Shown here in pieces: positions 45,254-54,467 of a DNA stretch of 63,788 nt. The number at the start of each line of letters is the position of its first letter. Positions within the stretch are counted from its first letter, which is position 1. Source of the DNA: JBDTRY01 sp039931435 (GTDB lineage: Bacteria; Acidobacteriota; Thermoanaerobaculia; Gp7-AA8); the NCBI GenBank assembly GCA_039931435.1, contig JBDTRY010000002.1, forward strand, positions 1-63,788, read 5' to 3'. The notes beneath the pieces were generated by a model, which saw only the letters and a list, made by a program, of their open reading frames with translations, was not told the DNA's origin and searched no databases. The position numbers were made by a program, and so were the translations under genes.

Positions 45254-47242
45254 TCATAGAATGGACTTGTAGTAGTCCCAGCGCGTCCTGAGCTTCGCCA
45301 GAAAGGCCACGAAGAGGGGATCCTGGCGCAGGGGATCCAGATTGGCATCCTGGGCGAACAACGGGTAGCAGGGGAACCCGTCGTCAGCCGCAACCTCAAG
45401 CCAGTGAACCGCCTGCCCCGGTTTGTTCATGCGCGCGTAGGCACAGGCGATATGGTAGGCCGTGTGATGGAAGTGACCAAATCCCTTTCCTTTCTTCACC
45501 GCCAGCTGAATCTGCTCTTCCGCTTTCTCTATCTGCCCGGATGACGCTGTCAGGATCGCCTGGAGACTCGTAAAGAGCCCGCCATGATCCTCAGGATAGT
45601 CTCGGAGGAATTGGTCGAGGATGTCGGACGCTTCCTTTTCCCTACCGAGATTCAGCAGGGCCCAGGCCATTTGCTGGCCGACAAGCGCGGGATTGGCTTC
45701 CTGAGGAATGGCACGCAGAACGGCAAGGGCTTGATCGTATTTTCCCTGGAAGTTGAGCGTCTGCCCGATCCGGAACTGGGCGAGTACGTTGTTGGGATTG
45801 GCCGAGACGGCTCGCTGGGATTCCTGCAGCGCCTCGTCGAAAGCACCGATGTGACAGTACACGAGCGCCAGTTGATTTCGCGCCTCATCGAGGTTTGGGT
45901 TCAAACTTAGCGCACGTCGATACTCGCGAATTGCCTTCTCGTGAGGGAAATGGTTGGCAGGCGTCCACAGAATGCGGCCGCGTGCCAGATACGCTACCGC
46001 GGAATTTGGATCCAGCGAGAGCGCTCTCTCGGCTGCGACAAATGCTTTTTCCGCCAACTGCGCTTCTTCGGGCGCGAAGAGGAAGAGTTTCCAGACATAC
46101 GCCTGAGCCAGTTCCGCATGAGCCGCGGCGAACGTCGGGTCGATGGCCACGGCGCGCTCGAGAGACAGGATGGCAGCTGCGTTGCCCTCTGCGTTCTGAC
46201 GGTTCAGATAAAATCTTCCACGAAGGTAGTCATCGTACGCTTCAGGATCGACGGAGCGGACACTCTGGAAGTCCCTCCGATCGGGCGGAGTGGGTTCGAC
46301 CCGAATGATGTCTGCGATGTCACGTCCTATCGCTCTCTGTAATGACAGCACATTGCGAAGATCCCTGTCGTAGCTGTCTGCCCATAAACTCCGTCCTGTT
46401 GCCGTGTTCATGAGTTGAAGGGCCATTTTCACGCGTTGGCCGGAACGGAGAACCGAACCACTGAGCACGACGTCCACCTTCAGCTCACGGCCGACCTCTG
46501 CAATGGGCTTATTCACGGGCTTGTACTGCATAACCCCAGGCAGAGAAATGACGCGCAGCTCACCGATTCCTGCCAGCTCGTTGATCAGCGCCTCGGTCAT
46601 TCCGTCGGCGAAGTATTCCTGCGCACCATCCTTCGATAGATTCTCAAGCGGCAGTACCGCCAGCGATTGAATGCGACCCGGATCGACCCTGGCCGGCATG
46701 CGTTCCTGCAAGCCGACGGCGGTCAGCCCCACCAGCACGGCGAACAACATCAGGCCGCCGAGAACCAACGGCCAGCGATGAGAGTCGATCAGCGAGCGTG
46801 CCACGCTTGATGGGGACGGGGAGGCCTCGGTCCGTCGCTCGCCGTTTCCAGGCGCGGTGCTGTAGCTGTCCTGGGGGGTCGGCTCGGCAGGTCCGGTCTC
46901 CTCGATCTCTTCCCATCGTTCCCGCACACTCGCCACAAAGCGATAACCGCGGCCGGGTACGGTTTCGACAAATTGGTGTTCGTTAGGGCCTTCCCCTAGT
47001 GTCCGCCTCAATGCAGATATTCTCACCGAGAGATTCGATTCCTCCACGAAGCTATCCGGCCAGATGCGTGTCATGAGCTCGCCTTTTTCGAGAAGATGGC
47101 CGCTGTTCTCAACGAGGACAACCAGCAAGTCGAACGACTTTGGAGTTAACGGCACCAACTCAGTACCACGGAGAAGCTGCCGTTCTTCGGGGATGAGCCG
47201 GAAGGCCCCGAATTCGTAAATGTGCCTGGCTTGCCTGACCAT
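45254..47242 (-). CDS. CadC-like transmembrane regulator with TolB/FlgO-like domain and TPRs
   Basis: The 662-residue protein has an N-terminal OmpR-type winged helix (about 8-105; FGAFRLIPEERQLLRG, VEESNLSVRISALRRTLGE, TVPGRGYRFVASV). A linker and one transmembrane helix follow (about 160-182; PLVLGGLMLFAVLVGLTAVG). Next is a TolB/FlgO-like domain (about 195-320; SLAVLPLENLSKDGAQEYF, VVLSGSVLRSGQ). TPRs end with DANLDPLRQDPLF. ToxR/CadC logic suggests that the distal part senses something outside the membrane and the DNA-binding part acts inside. The next gene outward on the opposite strand encodes a secreted cupin and may be a target; this is inference. Confidence 0.92.
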   Translation of the reverse strand: MVRQARHIYEFGAFRLIPEERQLLRGTELVPLTPKSFDLLVVLVENSGHLLEKGELMTRIWPDSFVEESNLSVRISALRRTLGEGPNEHQFVETVPGRGYRFVASVRERWEEIEETGPAEPTPQDSYSTAPGNGERRTEASPSPSSVARSLIDSHRWPLVLGGLMLFAVLVGLTAVGLQERMPARVDPGRIQSLAVLPLENLSKDGAQEYFADGMTEALINELAGIGELRVISLPGVMQYKPVNKPIAEVGRELKVDVVLSGSVLRSGQRVKMALQLMNTATGRSLWADSYDRDLRNVLSLQRAIGRDIADIIRVEPTPPDRRDFQSVRSVDPEAYDDYLRGRFYLNRQNAEGNAAAILSLERAVAIDPTFAAAHAELAQAYVWKLFLFAPEEAQLAEKAFVAAERALSLDPNSAVAYLARGRILWTPANHFPHEKAIREYRRALSLNPNLDEARNQLALVYCHIGAFDEALQESQRAVSANPNNVLAQFRIGQTLNFQGKYDQALAVLRAIPQEANPALVGQQMAWALLNLGREKEASDILDQFLRDYPEDHGGLFTSLQAILTASSGQIEKAEEQIQLAVKKGKGFGHFHHTAYHIACAYARMNKPGQAVHWLEVAADDGFPCYPLFAQDANLDPLRQDPLFVAFLAKLRTRWDYYKSIL

Positions 47243-47512
47243 ACGCGCTCGCGAGGGGCCTTCTGGGAAACTTTGGAGGTTTTTCGGGAAAACGCTGGCG
47301 TTTTGTAAGGACTTCCGGGCCCACCCTGACTAACTTCTCATGAGCGACAGTCGCCTCTATCCGATCCGAAGTACTGGAAATTATATGGCAGAAACTCAAA
47401 CCGGCGGACAGTGATGAGGACTTGAGTATTCGCGGGCACGGCATGAGTCCGGTTCGCATTCGAACGCCGTCCGAAAGCCCCACTTCGGCAGCGAAGTCAA
47501 AGGAGAGCAGAG

Positions 47513-48043
47513 ATGAATATCGAAAGAATGAGCAAACGAAGCGTGATCGCCATCGGACTTTTTTCCCTTCTTGTGAGCAATACCGTTCAGGCGGCCACGC
47601 AGGTGATCGCCGCTGGCACCATGGCCTACTCGGATCTGTTCGGCGGTCCGGCCAACATTACGGTTCGACGAGTGACAATCGGAGTCGGGGATGTGCTCGG
47701 CTGGCACTATCATCCGGGCGTTGGGGCCTACACGGTCGTGGTGCGTGGCGCGTTGACCATCGAGGACGGGTGTGGCGGTGAGGAAATATTCACGGTGGGT
47801 CAGGCCTTCCTCGAGGCTCCGAATCGCGTGCATCGGGGCAAGAACTTCGGCAGTGTCGAAGTCGAAACGATTCAAACCCTGATCGTGCCCGTGGGAACAC
47901 CGATTTCTGTTTCCACGGGACAACTGTGTGGGGCCCCTGCAGCAGCGGACGCCTGTAAAAACGATGGCTGGACCCGGTTCACCCACCCCCGCAGTTTTCG
48001 GAGCCAGGGCGACTGCGTTCAATACGTGATCTCGGGCCACTGA
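47513..48043 (+). CDS. Secreted cupin domain protein
   Basis: 176 residues. The signal peptide ends near residue 28 (VIAIGLFSLLVSNTVQA). The cupin core has GWHYHPGVGAYTVVVRGALTI (metal histidines and glutamate region) and, later, FLEAPNRVHRG. The C-terminus CKNDGWTRFTHPRSFRSQGDC is a short cysteine-bounded tail seen in assorted exported proteins. GGAGAG lies before the ATG. It is divergent from the CadC-like regulator with a spacer of about 270 bases that should hold both promoters. Substrate unknown. Confidence 0.85.
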   Translation: MNIERMSKRSVIAIGLFSLLVSNTVQAATQVIAAGTMAYSDLFGGPANITVRRVTIGVGDVLGWHYHPGVGAYTVVVRGALTIEDGCGGEEIFTVGQAFLEAPNRVHRGKNFGSVEVETIQTLIVPVGTPISVSTGQLCGAPAAADACKNDGWTRFTHPRSFRSQGDCVQYVISGH

Positions 48044-48078
48044 CCGTGAATTCTCACCAGTTTGTTCGTTGACGGGAT

Positions 48079-48144
48079 TGTTCATCCGGGGATCTGGCGA
48101 AGCTGGAGCTGCAATCAGGGCGGCGTGGAGACCCCGGATGAACA
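48079..48144. repeat. Perfect 13-bp inverted repeat
   Basis: TGTTCATCCGGGG (48079-48091) pairs exactly with CCCCGGATGAACA (48132-48144) across 40 bases. No T-run follows. It may be the hairpin end of the cupin transcript or a small mobile palindromic unit. Confidence 0.65.
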
Positions 48145-48166
48145 TGACTAGCTTCCACCCGCCCGG

Positions 48167-48221
48167 GGCGAGATGAATCTAGAATTTCGAATGAAGAATC
48201 AGAAGATCAGAAAGACTGGGC
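48167..48221 (+). repeat. Dispersed AT-rich repeat, family B, copy 2
   Basis: It matches 45153-45209 in the boxes GCGAGATGAAT, TAGAATTTC and AGAAGATCAG. No ORF function is likely. It lies in the gap 48044-48416, which has no gene. Confidence 0.75.
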
Positions 48222-48332
48222 AGTGGATCGGACGATCAACTGGGAACATTCGTGCCCAGATGCCTGGCGTTGCATGGAATCAACCGACCCTCACCGTAAC
48301 TCCGTAGTCAGCGCCGACCCCTCACCCTCGAT

Positions 48333-48359
48333 CCCTCTCCCCGTTTCACGGGGCGAGGG
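48333..48359. repeat. REP-like hairpin
   Basis: CCCTCTCCCCGT pairs with ACGGGGCGAGGG (one mismatch) around a 3-base loop, preceded by ACCCCTCACCCTCGAT. This CCTCACCC/CTCTCCC layout resembles common palindromic intergenic repeats. It lies just downstream of the PAS/GGDEF/EAL gene and may stabilise or end its mRNA. Confidence 0.6.
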
Positions 48360-48416
48360 ACGCCGCCGACCCGCTGAAATTCCCCGCTGCGACGTGAGCC
48401 GTTCAGGGCGCCGTCG

Positions 48417-51400
48417 TCAGTGAATCGGGAACCGCGATCTCTTGCCGGTCGTGGCGCGATTTTTTACCAGCAGGGCTTCGAACTGATCCGGGGGGATGGG
48501 ACGGTTGAAGAGGAAACCCTGCATGCAGTAGCAGCCGTAACTCATCAGGAAGGACCGCTGCTCTTCGTTCTCCACCCCCTCGGCGATGAGCTTCAACTTC
48601 AGCGTCCGGGCCATGGCGATGATGGCTGTGACGATCGCTGCCGTCTCCGGATCCTTCGTGATGTCACGTACGAAAGACTGGTCGATCTTCAACGTGTCGA
48701 TCGGGAAGCGCTTCAGGTAAGCCAGCGATGAGTGCCCGATCCCGAAGTCGTCCAGTGAGATTCGTACTCCCAGCCTTTTCAATTCCTGCAGAGAGCGGAT
48801 CGTCGTGTCCGGCTTGAGCATGGCCCCGCTCTCGGTAATCTCCAGTTCCACCGACCCGTTCGACATCTGCGTCTCCCTGAGAATGGTCATTACCGTATGA
48901 ACGAGATCAGGATGCTGAAGCTGGGAGACGGCGAGGTTGACGGCCAGCGTAAGCCCGGAGAAGCCCTTTTCTTCCCACCTGTGCAGTTGCTCGCAGGCAG
49001 TGCGAAGAATCCAGGCGCCGATGGCGTTCATCTGGCCGGACTGCTCTGCCAGTGGGATGAAGTCGCCGGGAGCGAGGAGACCAAGGTGCGGATGTTCCCA
49101 GCGCACGAGAGCTTCCATTCCGTCGATGCGTCCCGTACGCATGTCGTAGATGGGCTGGTAGAAAACGCGCAGCTCGTTGGCGTCGACCGCCTTGCGCAAG
49201 CCGTTCTCCAGGGCCAGGCGTTCCAGAGCGTTGGCGCTGATCAGGGCGTTGAACATCTGATAGTTATCCCGGCCGAACTCCTTGGCCTGATACATCGCAG
49301 TGTCGGCATTCTTGAGAATGGTCTCCGGGTCGCGTCCGTCCTCCGGAAAGACGCTGATGCCGATGCTGGTGGTGAGGAAGAGATCCCTGCCCTCAACAAC
49401 GCCCCTGAACGGCTGCTTGAAAATTTCCAGAACTTTGCGGGCGATGAGGACGGCATCCTCGGCCTGGGCAAGCATCGGCAGAAGGATGACGAACTCATCG
49501 CCACCGAGGCGGGCCACCGTGTCCGCCTCACGTGTGCATCCAGTCAATCGGGACGCCACTTCCTGCAGCAGACGGTCTCCGATGTTGTGACCGAGCGAAT
49601 CGTTGATCTTTTTGAAATTGTCGAGGTCGAGGAAGAGAACGGCCACCTCCGACTTTTCGCGCTGGGCGCGGCTCAAAGCGACCGACAGGCGATCCTTGAG
49701 AAGGAGGCGATTGGGCAACCCCGTGAGAACGTCGTGATAGGCCAGGTGACGGATCTGCTCCTCGGCCAGACTGCGCTCGGTGGTGTCGCGTACGACGCAT
49801 ACCATCCCGCCGTTTTCGAGCGCGGTAAGGGAAACCTCCTGCGGGAAGGAGCTCCCGTCGCGGCGCAGGCCTACCGCCGCTCCACGCCAATGCCCGAGCT
49901 CGAAAAGACGAGGCATCACTTCATGCGAGAAGTGGGTTGATTCCCTTTCGTCATACAGTGTCTGCCAGCTCTTTCCCACCAGGGCCTCAGGTTCCATGTA
50001 TCCATAGAGCCTGGCGTGGGCGTCATTGAGGTAGGTGAAACAGCCCTTGTTGTCGAGGATGGCCATTCCATCCATCGAGGCAGCGAATGCTGCAGCCTGG
50101 TTGTGCATCACTTCTTCGGCGTGCTTGCGGTCGGTGATGTCGTGAACGAAGGATTCGTAGTAGCCGGGAGTGCCGCTGCGGTCGGCCACAGAGTGGCCGG
50201 TGAGATGCACCCAGATCGGGGAGTCGTCGCGCCGTCGCCATTGAAGCTCGTGCCCGCCCGTTTCGCCGGCGTCATAACTGTGCATGACGTTGATTCGATC
50301 CTCCGGCCTGACGTAGAACTCCTCGACGTTCCGGCCCAGAACCTCCTGCGAAGTCTCGAAGCCGACGATCTGAGCGAAGGTCTTATTGGCGGTGAGGATG
50401 TGGCCTTCGACGTCTACCTGAATGATGCCCATCGCTCCGAAATCGACGATCTTCCGGTACTTCACCTCGGATTCCTGAAGGGCCTCCTCCGCTCGTTTTC
50501 GATCGGTGACGTCGTTGACGATGGAGTAGAGAAGGGTTTTTCCATGGACGCGGATCGGTCCTGTGTTCACTTCGACATCACGGATCTCGCCGCTGGCCAC
50601 CTTGTGGTGAAAGGAGAACAGATTCCGGGTCTGGTTCGCGGCGCTATCCAGATCGGAACGGAGTTCGTCCTCGCTGAGGGCGTTGATCTCCCAGATATGC
50701 TTCGAGGTCAATTCGTCGAAGGAGTACCCGTAAAAATTCGTTGCCGCATCGTTGGCGTCGACAATCCTTCCGTCAGTGGGGTCGATGAGCAGCTTCACTG
50801 CCGGGTTGTTCTCGAACATCTGCCGGTAGCGATTCTCACTCTCCCGCAGACCTTCTTCGGCAAGCCGGCGCTCGGTGACGTCGATGCCGATGCACACCGT
50901 TCCGATGAGTGCCTCGCCTTCGCGGACTTCGTTGTTGTACCAGGAGATCTGCCGCTCTTCACCCGACCGATTGAGAATCGTGAATTCGAGATTGCGAGGG
51001 AGCGGCCGTCCGCGCCGGAACGCTGACTCCTCCCAGAGATGGCGTGGCCTTGCACTGGGCTGCAACAGATCGAGCCAGTTCCGGCCTCTTAGTTCGGCAT
51101 TCGCGTACCCGAAGACGCGCTCGGCCATCTCGTTCACCATCTGGATGCGACCCGATCCGTCGAGGTGCGTGATGATGGCGTTCGCAGCCATGATCAGGTT
51201 TTCCGACTGCTCCTTTGCACCACGCAAGGCATCTTCCTTCTTCTTGTAGGCGATGGCGCTGGCGATGTGCTGAGAAACGAAAAGTAGAATTTCCTTTTCC
51301 TTTTCACCGTAGCGTACGGTGTCCGTGTAGCTCTGCACTCCGAGAACACCGATGGTCGCGGAGTCGATGAGCAGGGGAACGCCGATCCAGTCCACCGCGG

Positions 51401-52271
51401 GGGGAACAACGGATTCAAGCTCACCGCGCCTGATCAGCTCTTTGAAGCGGGTAGGAGTGGCAAGCAAAGGCTGGCCCGTCCGGAGGACGTACCAGGTAAG
51501 GCCTTTTTCCGAGGCGTCGGGCGGCTTGCTTCCCTTCTGGTCGACGTAATAGTCGAAGACGAGGGCATTGGTGGGTTCGTCGTAGAGGGCGATGGAAAAG
51601 TTCGTGGCGTCCATCAGTTCGCCGACGATGCGGTGGATCGATCGATAGAGTTCGGTAAGATCCGGCGCGGTGTGAGCCACCTCGGAAATGCGGAAGAGTG
51701 CGGACCTGAGGGCCGCGGCCCGCTCCTCGTCGGAGATGTCCCGGAAATACCAGGCGCGGCCAGCGACCTCGCCGGTGTCGTCAATGACGGGAACCGACGC
51801 TCGCGAGAGAACGCGTCCGTCCTTGAGGGGAACGCGGTCGTCCGTCCTGACCTCGCGGTCGCGGTTGTAGAGATAGGCTACTTCGCTGAGAAACTCCCGC
51901 GGGTCGATGACCATGGACTTGGCGTACGAGAGCAGGCCCTTGTCGTCCTGCGTCGTGGCCAGTGACGGCGAGATTTGCCAGATCTCGAAAAAGCGGCGGT
52001 TCACTGAGAGAATTTTGCCGGCCCGGTCGACCACGAGAATACCGTCCCGCGTAGCCTCCTGCTGGGCTCGAAGGATCGCCGCGGTCGTGCGTAGCAAACC
52101 GCTTTCCGAACTTTCCCTTGCTGGCAGCTCCCTGCCCGATCGAGCGGCGCGATAGACACGCGCGGCCATTTTCGTGAGAGAAAATCGACGCGTTCGATTC
52201 TGCCGCCTCAACTGGATAAGTCGCAGCTGTGAGGTCAGAGGCAGCGGTTTCTGCACTCTTCTACTGGCCAT
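48417..52271 (-). CDS. PAS/GAF diguanylate cyclase-phosphodiesterase (GGDEF-EAL)
   Basis: The 1284-residue protein handles the second messenger c-di-GMP. PAS (about 65-190), GAF (about 200-350) and four more PAS domains (about 355-840) precede GGDEF (about 845-1015) and EAL (about 1035-1275). The active site GGDEF is intact near 924, with the inhibitory-site RxxD (READ) five residues before it. The EAL domain keeps EALVRWEHP, ELEITESG, LDDFGIGHSSL, KIDQSFV and IAEGVE, so both activities are possible. There is no transmembrane helix; sensing is likely cytoplasmic via PAS and GAF. The start at 52271 has no good ribosome-binding site; TACAAT at 52299-52294 may be its -10. Confidence 0.94.
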   Translation of the reverse strand: MASRRVQKPLPLTSQLRLIQLRRQNRTRRFSLTKMAARVYRAARSGRELPARESSESGLLRTTAAILRAQQEATRDGILVVDRAGKILSVNRRFFEIWQISPSLATTQDDKGLLSYAKSMVIDPREFLSEVAYLYNRDREVRTDDRVPLKDGRVLSRASVPVIDDTGEVAGRAWYFRDISDEERAAALRSALFRISEVAHTAPDLTELYRSIHRIVGELMDATNFSIALYDEPTNALVFDYYVDQKGSKPPDASEKGLTWYVLRTGQPLLATPTRFKELIRRGELESVVPPAVDWIGVPLLIDSATIGVLGVQSYTDTVRYGEKEKEILLFVSQHIASAIAYKKKEDALRGAKEQSENLIMAANAIITHLDGSGRIQMVNEMAERVFGYANAELRGRNWLDLLQPSARPRHLWEESAFRRGRPLPRNLEFTILNRSGEERQISWYNNEVREGEALIGTVCIGIDVTERRLAEEGLRESENRYRQMFENNPAVKLLIDPTDGRIVDANDAATNFYGYSFDELTSKHIWEINALSEDELRSDLDSAANQTRNLFSFHHKVASGEIRDVEVNTGPIRVHGKTLLYSIVNDVTDRKRAEEALQESEVKYRKIVDFGAMGIIQVDVEGHILTANKTFAQIVGFETSQEVLGRNVEEFYVRPEDRINVMHSYDAGETGGHELQWRRRDDSPIWVHLTGHSVADRSGTPGYYESFVHDITDRKHAEEVMHNQAAAFAASMDGMAILDNKGCFTYLNDAHARLYGYMEPEALVGKSWQTLYDERESTHFSHEVMPRLFELGHWRGAAVGLRRDGSSFPQEVSLTALENGGMVCVVRDTTERSLAEEQIRHLAYHDVLTGLPNRLLLKDRLSVALSRAQREKSEVAVLFLDLDNFKKINDSLGHNIGDRLLQEVASRLTGCTREADTVARLGGDEFVILLPMLAQAEDAVLIARKVLEIFKQPFRGVVEGRDLFLTTSIGISVFPEDGRDPETILKNADTAMYQAKEFGRDNYQMFNALISANALERLALENGLRKAVDANELRVFYQPIYDMRTGRIDGMEALVRWEHPHLGLLAPGDFIPLAEQSGQMNAIGAWILRTACEQLHRWEEKGFSGLTLAVNLAVSQLQHPDLVHTVMTILRETQMSNGSVELEITESGAMLKPDTTIRSLQELKRLGVRISLDDFGIGHSSLAYLKRFPIDTLKIDQSFVRDITKDPETAAIVTAIIAMARTLKLKLIAEGVENEEQRSFLMSYGCYCMQGFLFNRPIPPDQFEALLVKNRATTGKRSRFPIH

Positions 52272-52390
52272 GGGGCGCGAGACTCGCCTGGCAATTGTAC
52301 GGGAGGGGAGTGGAGAGCACCAGTGAGCGACGTCATCCGTTTAATAACGGAAGGAGTTGGAGGCATCGTTGGCTCGTTCCGTGGCGACTT

Positions 52391-53071
52391 CTATCTGGGA
52401 ATCGACCTGATCACGGTCCATTCCTGATAGTTCTGCATCGTCAGCAGCCCGGCAATAATCAGCAGGAAGTAGTCGCGCCGAAACAGGCCGAACACTACCA
52501 GCAGTCCACCAAGAATCATCGAGATCCATACGGAGAGCGTTATGGCCGTGCGCTCCTTCGTAAATATTCGCGCCAGGTTGCGCAAAGCCTGTCCACCATC
52601 CAGAGGATGGATGGGGACCAGGTTGAAGATTGCCCAGGCGATGTTCGCCCACTGCAGCAACGGAAAAAACTGCCGGAGCATCGGATCACTGGAGGCGATT
52701 GGCACCGTGGCCATGACCAGCGTTGCCCCCAGGGCGATGAGAGCGCTGCTGATCGGGCCCGCCAGACTGATCAGGATCTCCTGCCACGGACGGGCCTTGC
52801 GAACGTTCAGCGTGAAGCCTCCGAATCCGGCCAGACTGATCCGGCTCGATCCGAATCCGAAAATGCCGATGATCGCGGCATGTCCGAGCTCATGAAGGAG
52901 GATGCTCAGGAAGAGTACAGGGATCCAGAGCAGCGCCCGCTCCACTGGCACATGGCTCTGCAGGTCCATCAGCACAAAGAGCCCGATGAGAATGATAAAG
53001 CTCACCTCAACCTGGATCGAGGTGCCGGCGATGGATCCAAGGTGGATCCCGGAACGTTCTGAAGAGGACAT
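52391..53071 (-). CDS. Site-2 protease-like M50 metallopeptidase
   Basis: The 226-residue intramembrane zinc protease has several hydrophobic helices. The zinc site HELGH falls in the second helix, and NLVPIHPLDGGQ supplies the third ligand aspartate. This is the compact SpoIVFB/rhomboid-neighbour class without PDZ or CBS domains. The ATG at 53071 begins MSSSERSGIHLGSIAG, which fits this family; the longer frame upstream overlaps the divergent gene. It probably cleaves membrane-anchored regulators; its substrate is unknown. Confidence 0.88.
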   Translation of the reverse strand: MSSSERSGIHLGSIAGTSIQVEVSFIILIGLFVLMDLQSHVPVERALLWIPVLFLSILLHELGHAAIIGIFGFGSSRISLAGFGGFTLNVRKARPWQEILISLAGPISSALIALGATLVMATVPIASSDPMLRQFFPLLQWANIAWAIFNLVPIHPLDGGQALRNLARIFTKERTAITLSVWISMILGGLLVVFGLFRRDYFLLIIAGLLTMQNYQEWTVIRSIPR

Positions 53072-53132
53072 GATTTGACGGAGTTCGACCCGATGCTGGC
53101 AGAATGCGGGGTTACTCTGACATGAGGTGACG

Positions 53133-54308
53133 ATGACGGCAACAGGGTCGGAAGAGAAATCGTTGAATTTCGAGACGCGCGCCGTCCATGCCGGAGGGCA
53201 CCCGGACCCCGAGAGCGGGGCCATCGCCCCACCGATTCATCTGTCCACGACGTTCGAGCGGAAGGCAGACGGCGAAACGCCGCACGGCTACGGCTACATT
53301 CGCGAAACCAATCCAACTCAGGAGCGCCTCGAGGCTGCATTGGCCACTCTCGATGGCGGCGCGGCATCGCTCGCTTTTTCTTCGGGGATGGCGGCCGGAG
53401 CTGCCGTGGCCCAATCTCTGCGACCCGGCGCGCGCATCATCCTCACCGCAGACAGCTACTATTCATTCAGGGTGCTGGCCTCCGATTTCCTGCAGAACTG
53501 GGGAATCGAGTGTCAGCTCGTTTCCATGCACCGTCCCGACGAGGTGGAGGCGGCCCTGGCCCGCCCGGCAGATCTGGTCTGGGCCGAGACTCCCTCGAAT
53601 CCGCTGATGAACATCACCGATATCCGGGAGGTGGCAGCGCTCGCGCACCGTGGTGGGGCCAGGCTTCTCGTCGACGGAACCTTTGCCACCCCTGCTCTGC
53701 AACGCCCTCTCGAACAGGGTGCAGACATCGTCCTTCACTCCACCACGAAGTACCTGGGAGGCCACAGCGATGTTCAGGGGGGATCGCTGACCTTTCTTCA
53801 CAAGGATGATTTTTACGAGCGGGTTCTGCACGTACGTCACATCCTTGGTGCGGTGGCCTCTCCATTCAATTCCTGGCTCGTTCTTCGGGGGATTCGCTCT
53901 CTCTCTGCCCGCATGCGGATGCACTGCGCCAACGCTTCAGCGGTGGCACAGTTTCTTGCCTCGCACGAGGCGGTGGAGATGGTGCATTATCCCGGCCTGC
54001 CCACCGATCCCGGACACGGGACGGCCTCCCGTCAGATGCTGGCCTTCGGCGGGATGGTCTCGTTCCGTGTTCGTGGCGACAGGGCCCGGGCCATCGCCGT
54101 CGTAGCCGCAACACGCATTTTCGTCCGGGCCACGAGCCTCGGGGGCGTGGAGAGTCTGATCGAGCATCGGGCCTCCAGCGAAGGCCCACTCTCGAAAGTG
54201 CCTGAGAATCTGATCAGGCTCTCCGTCGGGCTGGAACATCCGGACGATCTCATCGACGATCTCAGGCAGGCCCTGCAGGGCGGATCCGAAAGCGGGGCAC
54301 CCTCGTAG
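53133..54308 (+). CDS. Cys/Met metabolism PLP enzyme (cystathionine gamma-synthase/lyase type)
   Basis: The 391-residue PLP-dependent enzyme is related to MetB, MetZ and cystathionine gamma-lyase. It shows the N-terminal AVHAGGHPDPESGAIAPPI, YIRETNPTQERLEAALA, LAFSSGMAAGAAV, PSNPLMNITDI, DGTFATPALQRPLE and HSTTKYLGGHSDVQGG, whose lysine binds PLP. TSLGGVESLIEHRA near the end is typical. The choice between synthase and lyase is not possible by eye. The ATG at 53133 has GAGG five bases upstream; the GTG at 53127 is an alternative. It diverges from the M50 gene. Confidence 0.9.
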   Translation: MTATGSEEKSLNFETRAVHAGGHPDPESGAIAPPIHLSTTFERKADGETPHGYGYIRETNPTQERLEAALATLDGGAASLAFSSGMAAGAAVAQSLRPGARIILTADSYYSFRVLASDFLQNWGIECQLVSMHRPDEVEAALARPADLVWAETPSNPLMNITDIREVAALAHRGGARLLVDGTFATPALQRPLEQGADIVLHSTTKYLGGHSDVQGGSLTFLHKDDFYERVLHVRHILGAVASPFNSWLVLRGIRSLSARMRMHCANASAVAQFLASHEAVEMVHYPGLPTDPGHGTASRQMLAFGGMVSFRVRGDRARAIAVVAATRIFVRATSLGGVESLIEHRASSEGPLSKVPENLIRLSVGLEHPDDLIDDLRQALQGGSESGAPS

Positions 54309-54390
54309 GGCTGCATGGCAGGCGGCCGGGATTTCTCCGGGGATGGTGCACTCGGTCAACGATTCGACCCCGGGAAGGGCAAAGGGGTGC

Positions 54391-54408
54391 GGGCCGCACG
54401 TGCGGCCC
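54391..54408. repeat. 18-bp perfect palindrome
   Basis: GGGCCGCACGTGCGGCCC is fully self-complementary, about 80 bases after the PLP-enzyme stop. With no T-run it is more like a REP element or a protein site than a classical terminator. Confidence 0.65.
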
Positions 54409-54467
54409 CACGAGCATCCGCGTCGAGGTTCGCGCTAAAATGATCGAGGATTGAACGGAGGCCGGAA

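Noticed and set aside
52229..53062. 277-codon plus-strand ORF opposite the M50 protease
   Set aside because: The opposite frame has HELGH and the PLDGG motif of a real protease; this frame has Gln/Asp/Arg-rich low-information sequence.
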